A stretch of 64,000 nt of DNA, taken from positions 1-64,000 of the forward strand of contig JBCCQA010000030.1 in the NCBI GenBank assembly GCA_039024635.1. Direction: 5' to 3'. A program made the translations under genes and the position numbers. Position 1 is the first letter of the stretch. Each line of letters opens with the position of its first letter. This document shows positions 47,686-57,350 of this stretch, piece by piece. The notes below the pieces were generated by a model, which did no database searches, was not told the origin of the DNA, and saw nothing but the letters and a program-made list of their open reading frames with translations. Source of the stretch: Kuafuiihalomonas sp039024635 (GTDB lineage Bacteria > Myxococcota > Kuafuiibacteriia > Kuafuiibacteriales > Kuafuiibacteriaceae).

Positions 47686-50226
47686 CTAGTCGAGGCTGAA
47701 GGCGTTGGTGGTCCCCTCGTCGATCTGCCAGATGACTCGATTCGCCGGGTCGAAGCCCATCCCCTCGTCGTCTCCGCCCGCGTTGAGCTGGTTGAAGAAG
47801 AGGGGGAGCGGCCCCGTCGGTTCGCAAACGTAATAGTCGTTGTTGCTGTCCCCGTTGAGGTAGATGACGTCGGCCAAGCCATCACCGTCGAAATCGTCGG
47901 CGTAGAGCTGTCCGCCGGTGGCACTCGTCACAGAGAGCGGACTAATTTGCTGGATCTCGTAGGTGAAAGTGATGCGGTCGATCCGAACCAGACCTTCGAT
48001 GGTGCCAGAGGAGGTCTCGTCACACAGGGTGTACAGATAGTCGTCATCGGCAGCGAGGCCCTGGCACTCGTCCAGATCCGCGAAGGTTCCCAGTAGCGTC
48101 GGCAACGTCGTCGGACCGGCGGATGCAGGCATCGAGTAGAGTTCGGCCTCGATCGTATCGTCGGTGATGGCGAAGATCGTGTTGTCGTAGACCACCATGC
48201 CGTTGAAGTCGTCGTTGGGCGCCAGGGTCGTGAAGTCTCCCAGAACGTCCAGGCTCCAGGTCATGCCGGCATCACTCGAGACCCGCCAGATGCAGTCGTT
48301 GGTGCAAAACGTGTCGTCGCTGGTCACGTAGATGTCTTGGCCATCGATGTAGATGTAGTTGGTATCCAGGGCCGAGAAGCCAGGGATGAGGGCGTCCACG
48401 TCCTCGGTCACCCCCGTCACTTTGTCGAAACGGTCGATGGTGGAGCCATCGTTCACGAAGTAGACGAATCCTGTCGAGCTCGTGTCGGCGGCAACGCCCG
48501 TCGTGGCGGATGAGAAGGTCGAGTCGACGATGATGGTGGTCGGTGTATTGCCGACCTGCAGCCCCAGATTGGGCCCGCATGGTGGGAGCGAGATGACCAC
48601 CGTGAAGGAACGAGTTGCCGTCGAGCCGAAGAAGTCGGTCACCTCCACCGTGAAACTGTAGGTCCCTGGCGTGTCGGGGGTCCCGGTGATGTCGGTGCTC
48701 GGGGTGCCGGTGCCGTCGATGCTGAGACCGGGCGGCAGGGCGCCGGCGCTGATGCGCCAGCTGTAGCTGCCACCGGTGCCACCGAAGGCCGCGAGCTCCT
48801 GGTCATAGGCCACGGTGCTGAAGCTATCCGGCAGCGACTGGGTCAGGATGGCAAAAGGAACGGCCGTACTCCCCGTGTCGCAGACGAAGCTGGTGCTGTC
48901 GATTTCCACCGCGTCCAAGATGCCGTCCTGGTCGTCGTCGATGCCCGTGTCGATGCGACGGCCGCCGTTGGCGCAGTTGGCGCCGGCCGGCTCGTCGTTC
49001 ACCTCGAGCAGCGTCGAGTTCTGGTTGCCGTCGCAGGCGAAGGAGGTGCTGGCCACCTCGGGGTCATCGAGGGCGCCGTTCCCGTTTAGATCAGGGCCGA
49101 CCTCGATTCGGGTGCCGCCGACCGGACAGTTGGCCCCCGCCGGCTCGGCCGAAACCCGCACCGCCGAACCTCCAGCGCCATCCGCGCCGCGGACGCCATT
49201 GCAGGCGTAGGTCGTGCCCGTCACCTCATTGGGTTGGAGCACGCCGTCTTGGGAGGTATCGACGCCGCTGTCGATTCGGACGCCGCCATCGGAGCAGTTG
49301 GCCCCCGCGGGTTCGGGCGTGGTGGCGACGATGCTGCGCTCACCGTCCACACCGGCGCATACGAAGGTGGTCTCCTGGACCTCCGGGTCGCTGAGGAGGC
49401 CATCGTTGTCGACGTCATCGCCGATCTCGATTCGAGTCCCGCCTACGTCGGGACACTGAACGCTGGTGTCGCCGGGCTCCGCGCTCACGCGGGTCAGGCG
49501 TCGAAGGGGGTCACAAACGTAGCTCGTACTCTCGATCTCCGCCGCTTCCAGGTTTCCGCTCCGGTCGGCGTCCAGGCCTTGGTCGATACGCTCGCCCCCG
49601 ATGGGGCAGTTGGCGCCGGCCGGCTCGTCTGTGGTGATCACGATGGACTCGAAGCCCACCTCGCCCGTGCACAGGATCTCCGACTCCGAGACCTCGGTGT
49701 CCTGAAGGACCCCGTCGCCGTTGGCGTCCAGTCCGTACTCGATGACCAGCCCCGTGGTCTCGCAGGCGGCTCCGACGTCGGGCGAAGTCCGAACGAGGGA
49801 GGTCAGGCCGTCGAGGCCGTCGGCGCCGTCGCAGGCGAAAGTGGTGGCTTCGATCTCGGCCGCCTGCAGGATTCCGTCCGCGTCATCGTCGGCGCCCACG
49901 TCGATACGTAGTCCGCCGTCGGCGCAGTTCATGCCCATAGGCTCGGGGGTCGTGAGGATGAGGGCGTTCGTGCCCGGCAGGCCTCGGTCACCCGGCTCGC
50001 CGGCGCATATGATCTCCTGGCTCGCGATCTCGGGACCCGACAAGATGCCGTCCTGGTCCAGATCGATACCCGTCAAGACGACCTGTCCTCCTTGCGGGCA
50101 GTCCATCGCGCTCGCAGGGGCGAACTGGATGATCGGTCGGTCGAAGACCTCGGTGTCGTCGGTGCAGGCCGCCAAAGAGCCTGCCGCCCAGACGATGGCC
50201 AGCGTGTAGCTTCTACGCAGCATCAT
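47686..50226 (-). CDS. Repeat lipoprotein A: eight Cys/EF-loop repeats, Ig-like domain, propeller
   Basis: 846 residues. Signal peptide with lipobox SLAAC (C21). Eight repeats of about 50 residues (about 31-447), each with a Cys before a GG turn, a 12-residue EF-hand-type loop such as DLDQDGILSGPE or DDDADGILQAAE, and a closing Cys; collagen-like spacers (GADGLDG, GVRGADGAGG) separate some. Then one Ig-like (He_PIG-type) domain (LPPGLSIDGTGTPSTDITGT) and a C-terminal region of about 300 residues that looks like a beta-propeller with its own Asp loops (DFDGDGLADV). Predicted outer-membrane-anchored, calcium-stabilised and disulfide-closed surface protein. It is a full-length paralogue of the gene at 53727. 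The repeat resembles what I recall as Pfam DUF7151. Confidence 0.85.
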   Translation of the reverse strand: MMLRRSYTLAIVWAAGSLAACTDDTEVFDRPIIQFAPASAMDCPQGGQVVLTGIDLDQDGILSGPEIASQEIICAGEPGDRGLPGTNALILTTPEPMGMNCADGGLRIDVGADDDADGILQAAEIEATTFACDGADGLDGLTSLVRTSPDVGAACETTGLVIEYGLDANGDGVLQDTEVSESEILCTGEVGFESIVITTDEPAGANCPIGGERIDQGLDADRSGNLEAAEIESTSYVCDPLRRLTRVSAEPGDTSVQCPDVGGTRIEIGDDVDNDGLLSDPEVQETTFVCAGVDGERSIVATTPEPAGANCSDGGVRIDSGVDTSQDGVLQPNEVTGTTYACNGVRGADGAGGSAVRVSAEPAGANCPVGGTRIEVGPDLNGNGALDDPEVASTSFACDGNQNSTLLEVNDEPAGANCANGGRRIDTGIDDDQDGILDAVEIDSTSFVCDTGSTAVPFAILTQSLPDSFSTVAYDQELAAFGGTGGSYSWRISAGALPPGLSIDGTGTPSTDITGTPDTPGTYSFTVEVTDFFGSTATRSFTVVISLPPCGPNLGLQVGNTPTTIIVDSTFSSATTGVAADTSSTGFVYFVNDGSTIDRFDKVTGVTEDVDALIPGFSALDTNYIYIDGQDIYVTSDDTFCTNDCIWRVSSDAGMTWSLDVLGDFTTLAPNDDFNGMVVYDNTIFAITDDTIEAELYSMPASAGPTTLPTLLGTFADLDECQGLAADDDYLYTLCDETSSGTIEGLVRIDRITFTYEIQQISPLSVTSATGGQLYADDFDGDGLADVIYLNGDSNNDYYVCEPTGPLPLFFNQLNAGGDDEGMGFDPANRVIWQIDEGTTNAFSLD

Positions 50227-50229
50227 GAT

Positions 50230-53200
50230 CTACTCCTCTTGCACCTGAATATCGAGAACGTCGCCTCCGGTCGGAAGCGCCGTGTAGGGCGTGGTCGAGG
50301 CTCCCACGACGGGGCCAGCGCCAATGTCTCGGAGGAAGGCTTCCTCCACCGCCGCTGCGTCTTCGTCGGTGATGTAGAAGACTCGGTCGCCGCCCTTCAC
50401 GAGGAAGAAGTCCTCGTCGATGTCCTGGGTGGTGCCCAAGGGGCTCGGGCTGTTGACCGCAACCGGGGCGGCTACCGTCCCCATCGAGATCTCGGTCACG
50501 AACAGCTCCAAGACGAAGTCGCCCGCGAAGTCGACGGCCATGAACAGCTTCGTGCCGTCGTCGGAGATCTTCACTCGCTGGACGTCATCATCGAGGCCTG
50601 CGGAGAACAGCCGGACCGGATTGGTGAAGTCGTCGAGAAAAGTGAGGTAGGGCTCGTCTTGGGCCGATGTCACGGCGTCATGCTCGTAAACGACGTAGTC
50701 TCCGTTGGGGCTCCAGGCGAAGGTGTCGCCCAAGAACTCGACGTCGTTGCTGGCCGGGGTCCCGCTGATGGTCAGGGCCGAGCCAGGGATCTCGGTGTCC
50801 AAGATGTACAGCTCGGTCTCTGCGCTGACAAAGTAGTCCCCCCGAGCGGCGATACGCCGGCTGTCGGGGGACCAGCGGATGTCGTCGGTCGAGAAGAGGG
50901 TGGAGCTCAGCTCGGGCGACACGCGGACCCGCGGCTCGGCGAGGTTCCGGACGTTGCGGATGAAGACCTCTTGTCCCAGGTTCGCGGCATCGGCGATGAA
51001 GGCCAGGAAGTCCCCATTGGGCGAGAAGGCAATGTCGTCTGTGCCCGTCAGGATGTCGCCGCCGGCCGCGATGCTTCCGCTGATGGACTGAGTCGCTCCC
51101 GGCGTCGGGCCCGAGACGTCGACGAGGAAGGCCTCGGCATCGTCGTTGACATTTTCGTCTGAGGTGTAGGCCAGCCACTCACCGTTGGGTGAAAAGGTGA
51201 AAAAGAGGTTCACGTCGGCGCTGGTCGGGAGGGGGCTGTTCACCTGGACCCGGGTGCCCTGGGTGTCGGCGTTGTAGAAATAGAGGTTCTCTTCGGCGCT
51301 GACGAGCTCATCGCTCCGGTAGACCACCTTGTTGCTCCCCGGCACCCAGCCGAATGCGCTGACCTCCAGTGAGCTCGAGGTGCCAGGAATGGCGCCGTTC
51401 ACGACGACGCGGGTGACGGCGTTCAGGTTCCGGACGTCCGCGACCACGAGCTCCTCTCGGAAGTTCACATTGAGGTCAGCCTCGTAGCCGATGAAGTCGC
51501 CGGTGGGGGACCACTGGAACACGTCGACGTCGGGGTCGGTGTTGGGCGACCCGCTGAAGTCGTTGACCTGGACGGTACTGATGCTTGGGAACTGGCTGAT
51601 ATCGGCCACGTAGAGGTTGTCAGTGGCCGTAGCGGAGGTGTCCTGCCCGATGAAGGCCACGGCGTCCCGGTTGGGGGCGAAGGTGATGGCCTCGGCGCAG
51701 TCCGCCTCCGTGTTGGGCAAGGTCGCGGAAGCTGTCGCCGTCACCGTGCCTGCCGCATCGATGGAGGCGATGACCAAGTCCTCGACCGTATCGACGTCCA
51801 CGTCACCGCAGTAGGCGATGAAGCGCTGGGTGCCCTTGATGTCGATGCCGACCCGACGGGTCCGGCCGTCGCCGCCCCCAACCTCGAAGACCACGTAGCT
51901 TCCGAAGTTGGTGGTCGGCGTGCCGCTCACCACCCCGGCTGACGATAGACTGAGGCCGGCCGGGAGGGTCCCCTCGAGGACGCTCCAACTAAAGGGCGCC
52001 GTTCCCCCGTTGACGGCCAGGGTGGCGTTGTAAGCTACGCCCTTCTCGACGCGAGGCAGGGTGAGGCTGGTGATGTCGAAGGGCGCCGTCACGAAGATAC
52101 TGAAGGTCTCGGTGTCGGTGTTTCCGAAGAAATCTTCGACCTCGACCGTGAAAGTGAAGGTCCCGCTGCCGGTCGGGCTGCCCGAAAGGTTGGTCGTCGG
52201 CGTGCCGCTGGGGGCCAAGGTCACGCCCGGGGGCAGCGCCCCGCTGGTGACCGACCAGCCGTAGTCGCCGCCTACCCCGCCCACGGCGCTGATGGCGGCC
52301 GAGTAGGGATTGTCGAGCAAGCCATCGGAGAGGGTCGCGGCCTCGATGCGGATAGGCACGTTGGCCAGGGTCGAGCACACGAAGGTCGTGGTTGTGATCT
52401 CGCTTGGGTCCAGCTGTCCATTGCCGTTGACGTCTTGGCCGGACAGCAGGCGCTGACCGCCGTCGGCACAGTTGGCGCCCGGCGGCTCGGAAAGAATGTC
52501 TACCAGGCTTGGCGAAGCCGCGCCTTGGCAGGCGAAGCTGGTGTTCGTCACTTCAGAGTCGTCCAGGACGCCGTTGGCATTGGCGTCGATGCCGGTCTCG
52601 ATCCGGGTGCCGCCGTCAGGGCAGTTGATGCCCGACGGCTCGTTGGACAGCCGCACCACCCCGCCGTTGGCACCGTTGGTGCCGGGGTCGCCGTTGCAGA
52701 TGAATTCAACCGAGGTTTCCTCACCGGCTTCGAGCAGTCCGTTGAGGTTGGCGTCGAGGCCGATGGTCAGGCGGGTGCCGCCTTCGGCGCAGTCCTGGCC
52801 GGACGGGATGGGCTGCTGAAAGGTCAGGACCGGGAGGCCGCTGCTGCCGTTGCAGGCGACGGAGGTCGAGATGACCTCGGCCGCCTCCAGGGCGCCGTCG
52901 CCGTTGAGGTCGAGGCCCGTATCGATGCGCTGACCGCCGAGGAAACAGTCCTCGTCGCCGCTGGCCAAGACGGTGATCTCCACGATGGAGATGGCGGCGT
53001 TGCAGATGAAGCTGGTGCTCACCACCTCGGTCTCCGCCAATAGGCCGTCGTCGTTCTCGTCGAGACCGGTTCGGACCCGGCGACCGCCGGCCGGGCAGTT
53101 GTCGCCCGGTCCTTCGCCATCGATCTCGATGAGGGAGCGAAGGCCGCCCTCGCCGTTGCACACGGCTTGGGTATCGTCGATCTCACCCTCGTCCAGGACG

Positions 53201-53709
53201 CCGTTTCGGTCGTCGTCGAAGCCAGTGTCGATGCGGGTGCCGCTTCGGTCGCCGCAGATGTCTTCGGCATTGGTGCTGGTGACGGTCAGGAGCGGCGTGC
53301 CGTCTTGGCCATCCTCTCCTTGGCAAATGAAGGTGGTGGCGTCGATCTCGGTGTCGGACAGGACGCCGTCCAGGTCGTCGTCCAGACCGGCGTCGATCCG
53401 CTCGCCTCCGTTGGGACAGCCCTCACCGGCGTCGCTCTGGCGGATCAAGGTTTGGGCGCCGTCGAGACCCGGATCTCCGGCCGTGCCGGCGCAGACGATC
53501 TGGACTTCGGCCCGCTCGTCCCCGGTTAATACACCGTCGCCATTCTCGTCAGGCCCGCGGACCAGGCGCGTGCCCGAACCGGTCGGACACTCGGTGGCGT
53601 CGGCGGCTTCGGCCACGAGGATCTGGTCTGGAGGAAGTTCGGTATCGTCGCCGCAGGCTGCCAGCAGGAGGGCCAGCCAGGGCGCGTATCGGAGTCTGTT
53701 GCTGAACAT
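50230..53709 (-). CDS. Repeat lipoprotein B: eight Cys/EF-loop repeats, two Ig-like domains, TolB-like propeller
   Basis: 1159 residues from the ATG at 53709 (MFSNRLRYAPWLALLLAACGDD, lipobox LAAC, C20); longer frame upstream has no signal peptide. Eight repeats (about 27-450) share the Cys-GG-EF loop-Cys plan (DENGDGVLTGDE, DLNGDGALEAAE, DVNGNGQLDPSE). Then two Ig-like domains (about 455-635; LPPGVTLAPSGTPTTNLSGS and LPAGLSLSSAGVVSGTPTT) and a WD40/PD40-like propeller (about 640-1159) with blades FSPNGEWLAYTSDE, FSPNGDFLAFIAD, WSPDSRRIAARGD and WSPNGDYVVYEHD. Only 3 bp separate it from gene A downstream, 17 bp from gene C upstream. The propeller type differs from that of A and C, so the C-terminal module has been exchanged. 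Confidence 0.85.
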   Translation of the reverse strand: MFSNRLRYAPWLALLLAACGDDTELPPDQILVAEAADATECPTGSGTRLVRGPDENGDGVLTGDERAEVQIVCAGTAGDPGLDGAQTLIRQSDAGEGCPNGGERIDAGLDDDLDGVLSDTEIDATTFICQGEDGQDGTPLLTVTSTNAEDICGDRSGTRIDTGFDDDRNGVLDEGEIDDTQAVCNGEGGLRSLIEIDGEGPGDNCPAGGRRVRTGLDENDDGLLAETEVVSTSFICNAAISIVEITVLASGDEDCFLGGQRIDTGLDLNGDGALEAAEVISTSVACNGSSGLPVLTFQQPIPSGQDCAEGGTRLTIGLDANLNGLLEAGEETSVEFICNGDPGTNGANGGVVRLSNEPSGINCPDGGTRIETGIDANANGVLDDSEVTNTSFACQGAASPSLVDILSEPPGANCADGGQRLLSGQDVNGNGQLDPSEITTTTFVCSTLANVPIRIEAATLSDGLLDNPYSAAISAVGGVGGDYGWSVTSGALPPGVTLAPSGTPTTNLSGSPTGSGTFTFTVEVEDFFGNTDTETFSIFVTAPFDITSLTLPRVEKGVAYNATLAVNGGTAPFSWSVLEGTLPAGLSLSSAGVVSGTPTTNFGSYVVFEVGGGDGRTRRVGIDIKGTQRFIAYCGDVDVDTVEDLVIASIDAAGTVTATASATLPNTEADCAEAITFAPNRDAVAFIGQDTSATATDNLYVADISQFPSISTVQVNDFSGSPNTDPDVDVFQWSPTGDFIGYEADLNVNFREELVVADVRNLNAVTRVVVNGAIPGTSSSLEVSAFGWVPGSNKVVYRSDELVSAEENLYFYNADTQGTRVQVNSPLPTSADVNLFFTFSPNGEWLAYTSDENVNDDAEAFLVDVSGPTPGATQSISGSIAAGGDILTGTDDIAFSPNGDFLAFIADAANLGQEVFIRNVRNLAEPRVRVSPELSSTLFSTDDIRWSPDSRRIAARGDYFVSAETELYILDTEIPGSALTISGTPASNDVEFLGDTFAWSPNGDYVVYEHDAVTSAQDEPYLTFLDDFTNPVRLFSAGLDDDVQRVKISDDGTKLFMAVDFAGDFVLELFVTEISMGTVAAPVAVNSPSPLGTTQDIDEDFFLVKGGDRVFYITDEDAAAVEEAFLRDIGAGPVVGASTTPYTALPTGGDVLDIQVQEE

Positions 53710-53726
53710 GTTCGTGCCTCGTCGTC

Positions 53727-56294
53727 TCACTGGAATTGGGCCGCGTTGGCGCTGCTCTCGTCGACCTTGTAGAGCGCCTTGTTGCTGCGGTCGAAGGCCA
53801 TGCCCTCGTCGTCGCCGCTGAAGGCGGTGAGCCATTCTCGGTTGAAAATCGAAGTCGACAGCGTGGCCGCCCCCACGTCGCAGAGGTAGAGGTCGTCGCC
53901 GCTATCTCCGGTCACATAAAGGATGTCGAAGCGGCCGTCGTTGTCGAGGTCTTCGCCGTACACGGCCGAGATGATGTCGGTGCCGACGGTGAAGAAGGTG
54001 GGGGTCAGGAGCACGGTTTCGGCCGTCAGTCCGATTGGGTCGATTCGCACGACCCCTTCGTCGGTGCCGCCGTCGACGTCGTCGCAGACGGTGTAGAGGA
54101 AGTTGTCGTCGCCCTCCAGGCCCGAGCAGTACTCGATGTCGCCGAAGGTCGCGAGCAGGGTTGGCACCGCGGGCAGGGTGCCGGACAGGTCGATGGAGTA
54201 CAGCTGGGTATCCGCTATGTCGTGGGTGATGACGTACATCGTGTTCCCGTTCACATGGATCCCCCGCAGGTCATCGTTGGTGGTCAGGTTGGTGAAGTCG
54301 CCCACGTCCTGGAGGCTGAGGGTAGCGCCGCCGTCGCTGCTGACGCGGTACACGCACAGCGAGGTGCAGGCTGTATCGTCACTGGTCAGATATATGTTCT
54401 GACCGTCGATATCCATCTCGTAGCCGATGTCTCCTGTGCCGAGGCCGGCGATCTGGGTCTCGAGGTCGTTCTCTCGGACGGTCCCGTTCTTACGGAAGCG
54501 GTTGAAGCCGATGCCGGGCTCGACGTAGTAGACCCAGCCGCCCACGTCGTCGTCGGCCGCCATCCCGCGCACGCTGCCGCTGAAGTTGGTGCCCGTCACG
54601 GTGATGGCCGAGAAGGTCTCGCCCACCGCGCCGCTCTGGCCGGGGCCGCAGGGCGGAAGACTGAAGGTGAGGTCGAAGGTCCTCGAGGCCACGGCGCCGT
54701 TGGCGTCGAAAAGGATGACGTCGAAGCTCACCGCTCCGGGTACGGTCGAGGTGCCGGTCAGGTTGGCTGTCGGGGTGCCGGTCGGGTCTATGCCGATGCC
54801 GGCCGGGCCGTTCTGGATCGACCACTGGTAGCCCCCGCCCAGGCCGCCGATGCCTTCGATTTCGATGCTGCTGAGGTCGTCGTTGACGAAGACCGTCCCC
54901 AGATTGGCAGGCGTGGTGATAGCGACCGGGACCACGGGCACGGCAGAGCACACGAAGCGGGTCTCGGTGACTTCGTTGGCCTGGAGAACGCCGTCTGCGT
55001 TGATGTCTATTCCGGACTCGATGCGCTGACCGCCGTTCAGACAGTTGGGGCCCGGGAGCTCCTCGGTCGTCGTGACGAGGGTCTGAAGTCCATCGGCCTG
55101 GTCGCAGATGAACGTGGTGTTCACCACCTCGCTCGGGTCGAGTTGACCGTTCTCGTCGTCGTCCGGTCCCGTCTCGATCCGGGTGCCGCCCAAAGCGCAG
55201 TTCGGGCCCGCGGGCTCAGGCGTGATGTTGACCGCCGCGTTGGGTCGACCGTCGGAGCCAGGGTCTTCGTTGCAGGCGAAGCTGACGGCATCGACCTCGG
55301 CCGGATCCAGGACGCCGTTGCCGTCGTCGTCATCGCCGCTCTCGATCCGGGTGCCGCCATTGGCGCAGTCGGCCCCGGCCGGGATGGTGCTGGTGCGGAC
55401 CAGGCCGGCCAGGCCGTCCTCACCCGTACAGAATACGGTGGTCTCCAGGACTTCGGGGTCGCTCAAGACCTCGTCGCCGTCGGCGTCGAGGCCGCGCTCG
55501 AGAACCAAGCCGCCGTTGGGACACTCGGCTCCGGGGGCGAGGGTCGAAGTTCGGACCAGGCTGATGGCCGGGGCGCAGATGAAGCTGACCTCGTCGATTT
55601 CGCCCGCCTGAAGGATGCCGTCGCGATTGGCGTCCAGGCCCTGGCTCACCCGCTGTCCGCCTGCGGCGCAGTTGGGTCCACGCGGCTCCTCGGCGAACTC
55701 GATCCGCCGGTCGAAGCCTTCGGCGCCAGCGCAGACGACCTGGGTGAACCGAACTTCCGGGTCGTCGAGAGCGCCGCTGGCGTCGGCGTCTACCCCAGAC
55801 TCGACGAGGATGCCGCCCTGCTCGCACTGTTCGGCGGTCGCGCTTGAGGTCCGAACGAGGAAGTTCAGGCCGTCCTCACCCGTTGCCTGGTTGCAAATGA
55901 AGAGGGTCTGGTCGACCTCGGCATCACCGAGCTGGCCGTCGCCGTCGTCGTCTACACCGGACTCCACCCGGGATCCGCCATCGGGGCAGTTGGCGCCCGC
56001 CGGTTCGGCCGAGGTCCGGACCAGCGCCGAGCGTCCGTCCTCACCCTGCGCGCCCTGGGACGGACTGCAAACGAGCTCGGTGCTGGTGATTTCGTCGCCG
56101 TCCAGGGTGCTGTTCTCGTTGGCGTCGGCGCCCGAATCGATCGCGGTCCCCCCGTTGGGGCATTCGGTCGCCGTAGCGGCCCGGGTCAGGCTGATGATGG
56201 GGGTGAACGGCTCCGCGTCGTCGCCGCAGGCCGCGGCAGCGAGGAAGGCTGCACAACCAGAGGCGCGGAGGCTGTTTCGAATCAGTGGGCTCAT
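53727..56294 (-). CDS. Repeat lipoprotein C: eight Cys/EF-loop repeats, Ig-like domain, propeller
   Basis: 855 residues, first gene of the three-gene run. N-terminus ends in LAAAACGDD, a fair lipobox (C23). Eight repeats (about 30-450) with loops such as DDDGDGQLGDAE, DANRDGILQAGE and DINADGVLQANE; the first loop (DANENSTLDGDE) lacks the central Gly. Then an Ig-like domain and a propeller-like C-terminus clearly homologous to that of gene A (YLTSDDTACTSLCVYRVSSD against YVTSDDTFCTNDCIWRVSSD). All three genes carry eight repeats in the same order of spacer types, so whole genes were duplicated. Promoter expected in the 56295-56471 gap shared with the cupin gene. Confidence 0.85.
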   Translation of the reverse strand: MSPLIRNSLRASGCAAFLAAAACGDDAEPFTPIISLTRAATATECPNGGTAIDSGADANENSTLDGDEITSTELVCSPSQGAQGEDGRSALVRTSAEPAGANCPDGGSRVESGVDDDGDGQLGDAEVDQTLFICNQATGEDGLNFLVRTSSATAEQCEQGGILVESGVDADASGALDDPEVRFTQVVCAGAEGFDRRIEFAEEPRGPNCAAGGQRVSQGLDANRDGILQAGEIDEVSFICAPAISLVRTSTLAPGAECPNGGLVLERGLDADGDEVLSDPEVLETTVFCTGEDGLAGLVRTSTIPAGADCANGGTRIESGDDDDGNGVLDPAEVDAVSFACNEDPGSDGRPNAAVNITPEPAGPNCALGGTRIETGPDDDENGQLDPSEVVNTTFICDQADGLQTLVTTTEELPGPNCLNGGQRIESGIDINADGVLQANEVTETRFVCSAVPVVPVAITTPANLGTVFVNDDLSSIEIEGIGGLGGGYQWSIQNGPAGIGIDPTGTPTANLTGTSTVPGAVSFDVILFDANGAVASRTFDLTFSLPPCGPGQSGAVGETFSAITVTGTNFSGSVRGMAADDDVGGWVYYVEPGIGFNRFRKNGTVRENDLETQIAGLGTGDIGYEMDIDGQNIYLTSDDTACTSLCVYRVSSDGGATLSLQDVGDFTNLTTNDDLRGIHVNGNTMYVITHDIADTQLYSIDLSGTLPAVPTLLATFGDIEYCSGLEGDDNFLYTVCDDVDGGTDEGVVRIDPIGLTAETVLLTPTFFTVGTDIISAVYGEDLDNDGRFDILYVTGDSGDDLYLCDVGAATLSTSIFNREWLTAFSGDDEGMAFDRSNKALYKVDESSANAAQFQ

Positions 56295-56471
56295 GGTCTT
56301 CCAGTCCTAGGCTTGGTCCGGGACGAGGCGTCAGCTGCGTCGACGGGGGACGCTCTGTCTGTACCCAGACGTGCCGTGAGCCTTTAGCGAGCGGCCGCCC
56401 ACTGATCAACGCTGAAAGTCTGCGTCCGCGATCACTTGACCGTTCGTTGGGACTCACACCTAGCTCGCTCG

Positions 56472-57350
56472 GTGGACGCCGACGCGCTGATTGCGGCCTT
56501 GGGTTTGGAGCCCTTGGGCTTCGAAGGAGGGTGGTTTCGGGAGACGGTGCGTTTCAACAGCGAAGCGCCGCCGAGCTTCGCAGGGCTCGAACGGAGTCTC
56601 CACACCGCGATTCTGTACATGCTCACCCCCGACACCCGGGGTCTGATGCATCGCCTGCGCCACGGCGAGGTCTACCACTTCTACATGGGCGATCCCGTCG
56701 ACCTCGTTCTGCTTCACGGGGCTGGGCAAATCGAACACGTCGTGCTCGGTCACGACTTGGCTGGGGGCCAGCGCCTCCAGCACCACGTGCCGGCTGGCGT
56801 GTGGCAAGGCTCTCGGGTCCGACCGGGGGGGCGCTTTGGGTTGATGGGAACGACCATGGCCCCGGGTTTCGACCTTCGGGATTTCGAGCTCGGCGACCGG
56901 GAGTACCTCTCCAAACACTGGCCCGGCGCCAGCCCTTGGCTTCGAGAGCTTACGCCCGACGTCCAGCGCACCGAGCGCCTAGAGCTCGTCGCCGCCACCC
57001 GGGACCTGCTTCACGCGGAGCTCCGTTCCCCCGAAGCGCTGGCCGCCGGAACCCGGGGCGTGGTGGGTCCGGACTGGCCTCCCGGGCCTTGGGACCTCGA
57101 CAGGCTTCGTCGTGAGATCGCCCACTTGGAGGCTGGACCGGAGCAGCGCGCCTGGTGGTCGTGGTACGTGATCAGACGCTCTGACCGTCGCCTAGTGGGG
57201 ACGGGCGGCTTTCGCGGGCCGCCCGAAGAAGGCCAGGTCCACGTCGAAACGATGCTTCTGTTCCACGAGCTTCGGGATGAAGTGGTCGAGGCGCTTCGTC
57301 GTATCGCCTTGCGGGACCCCCGGGTTCGAGAGGTTCGGGAAGTCGACTAG
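56472..57350 (+). CDS. Cupin (DUF985-like) fused to a partial GNAT domain
   Basis: 292 residues from the GTG at 56472, where MDADALIAALGLEPLGFEGG matches the DUF985 cupin start; a TTG at 56436 is the alternative. The cupin half (1-150) has EGGWFRETVRF, LHTAILYMLTPD, the metal-box region HRLRHGEVYHFYMGDPV and LQHHVPAGVWQGSRV. From about 165 the sequence turns into a RimJ-type GNAT (QRTERLELVAATRDLL, IRRSDRRLVGTGGFRGPPEEG), but the acetyl-CoA loop (RxxGxG/A) and the last strands are missing: the domain runs straight from the beta hairpin to EALRRIALRDPRV and stops. The GNAT part is probably inactive or newly reshaped. Ends 4 bp inside the convergent fur-like gene. Confidence 0.75.
   Translation: MDADALIAALGLEPLGFEGGWFRETVRFNSEAPPSFAGLERSLHTAILYMLTPDTRGLMHRLRHGEVYHFYMGDPVDLVLLHGAGQIEHVVLGHDLAGGQRLQHHVPAGVWQGSRVRPGGRFGLMGTTMAPGFDLRDFELGDREYLSKHWPGASPWLRELTPDVQRTERLELVAATRDLLHAELRSPEALAAGTRGVVGPDWPPGPWDLDRLRREIAHLEAGPEQRAWWSWYVIRRSDRRLVGTGGFRGPPEEGQVHVETMLLFHELRDEVVEALRRIALRDPRVREVREVD

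Noticed and set aside
53736..55847. A 703-codon plus-strand open frame opposite repeat lipoprotein C
   Set aside because: The periodic Asp/Gly codons of the repeats (GAC, GGC) give long antisense frames without stops; the minus strand has signal peptide, repeats and homologues.
47686..56294. Assembly artefact duplicating one repeat lipoprotein gene
   Set aside because: The three genes differ throughout at amino-acid level and B has a different C-terminal half, so they are diverged paralogues.
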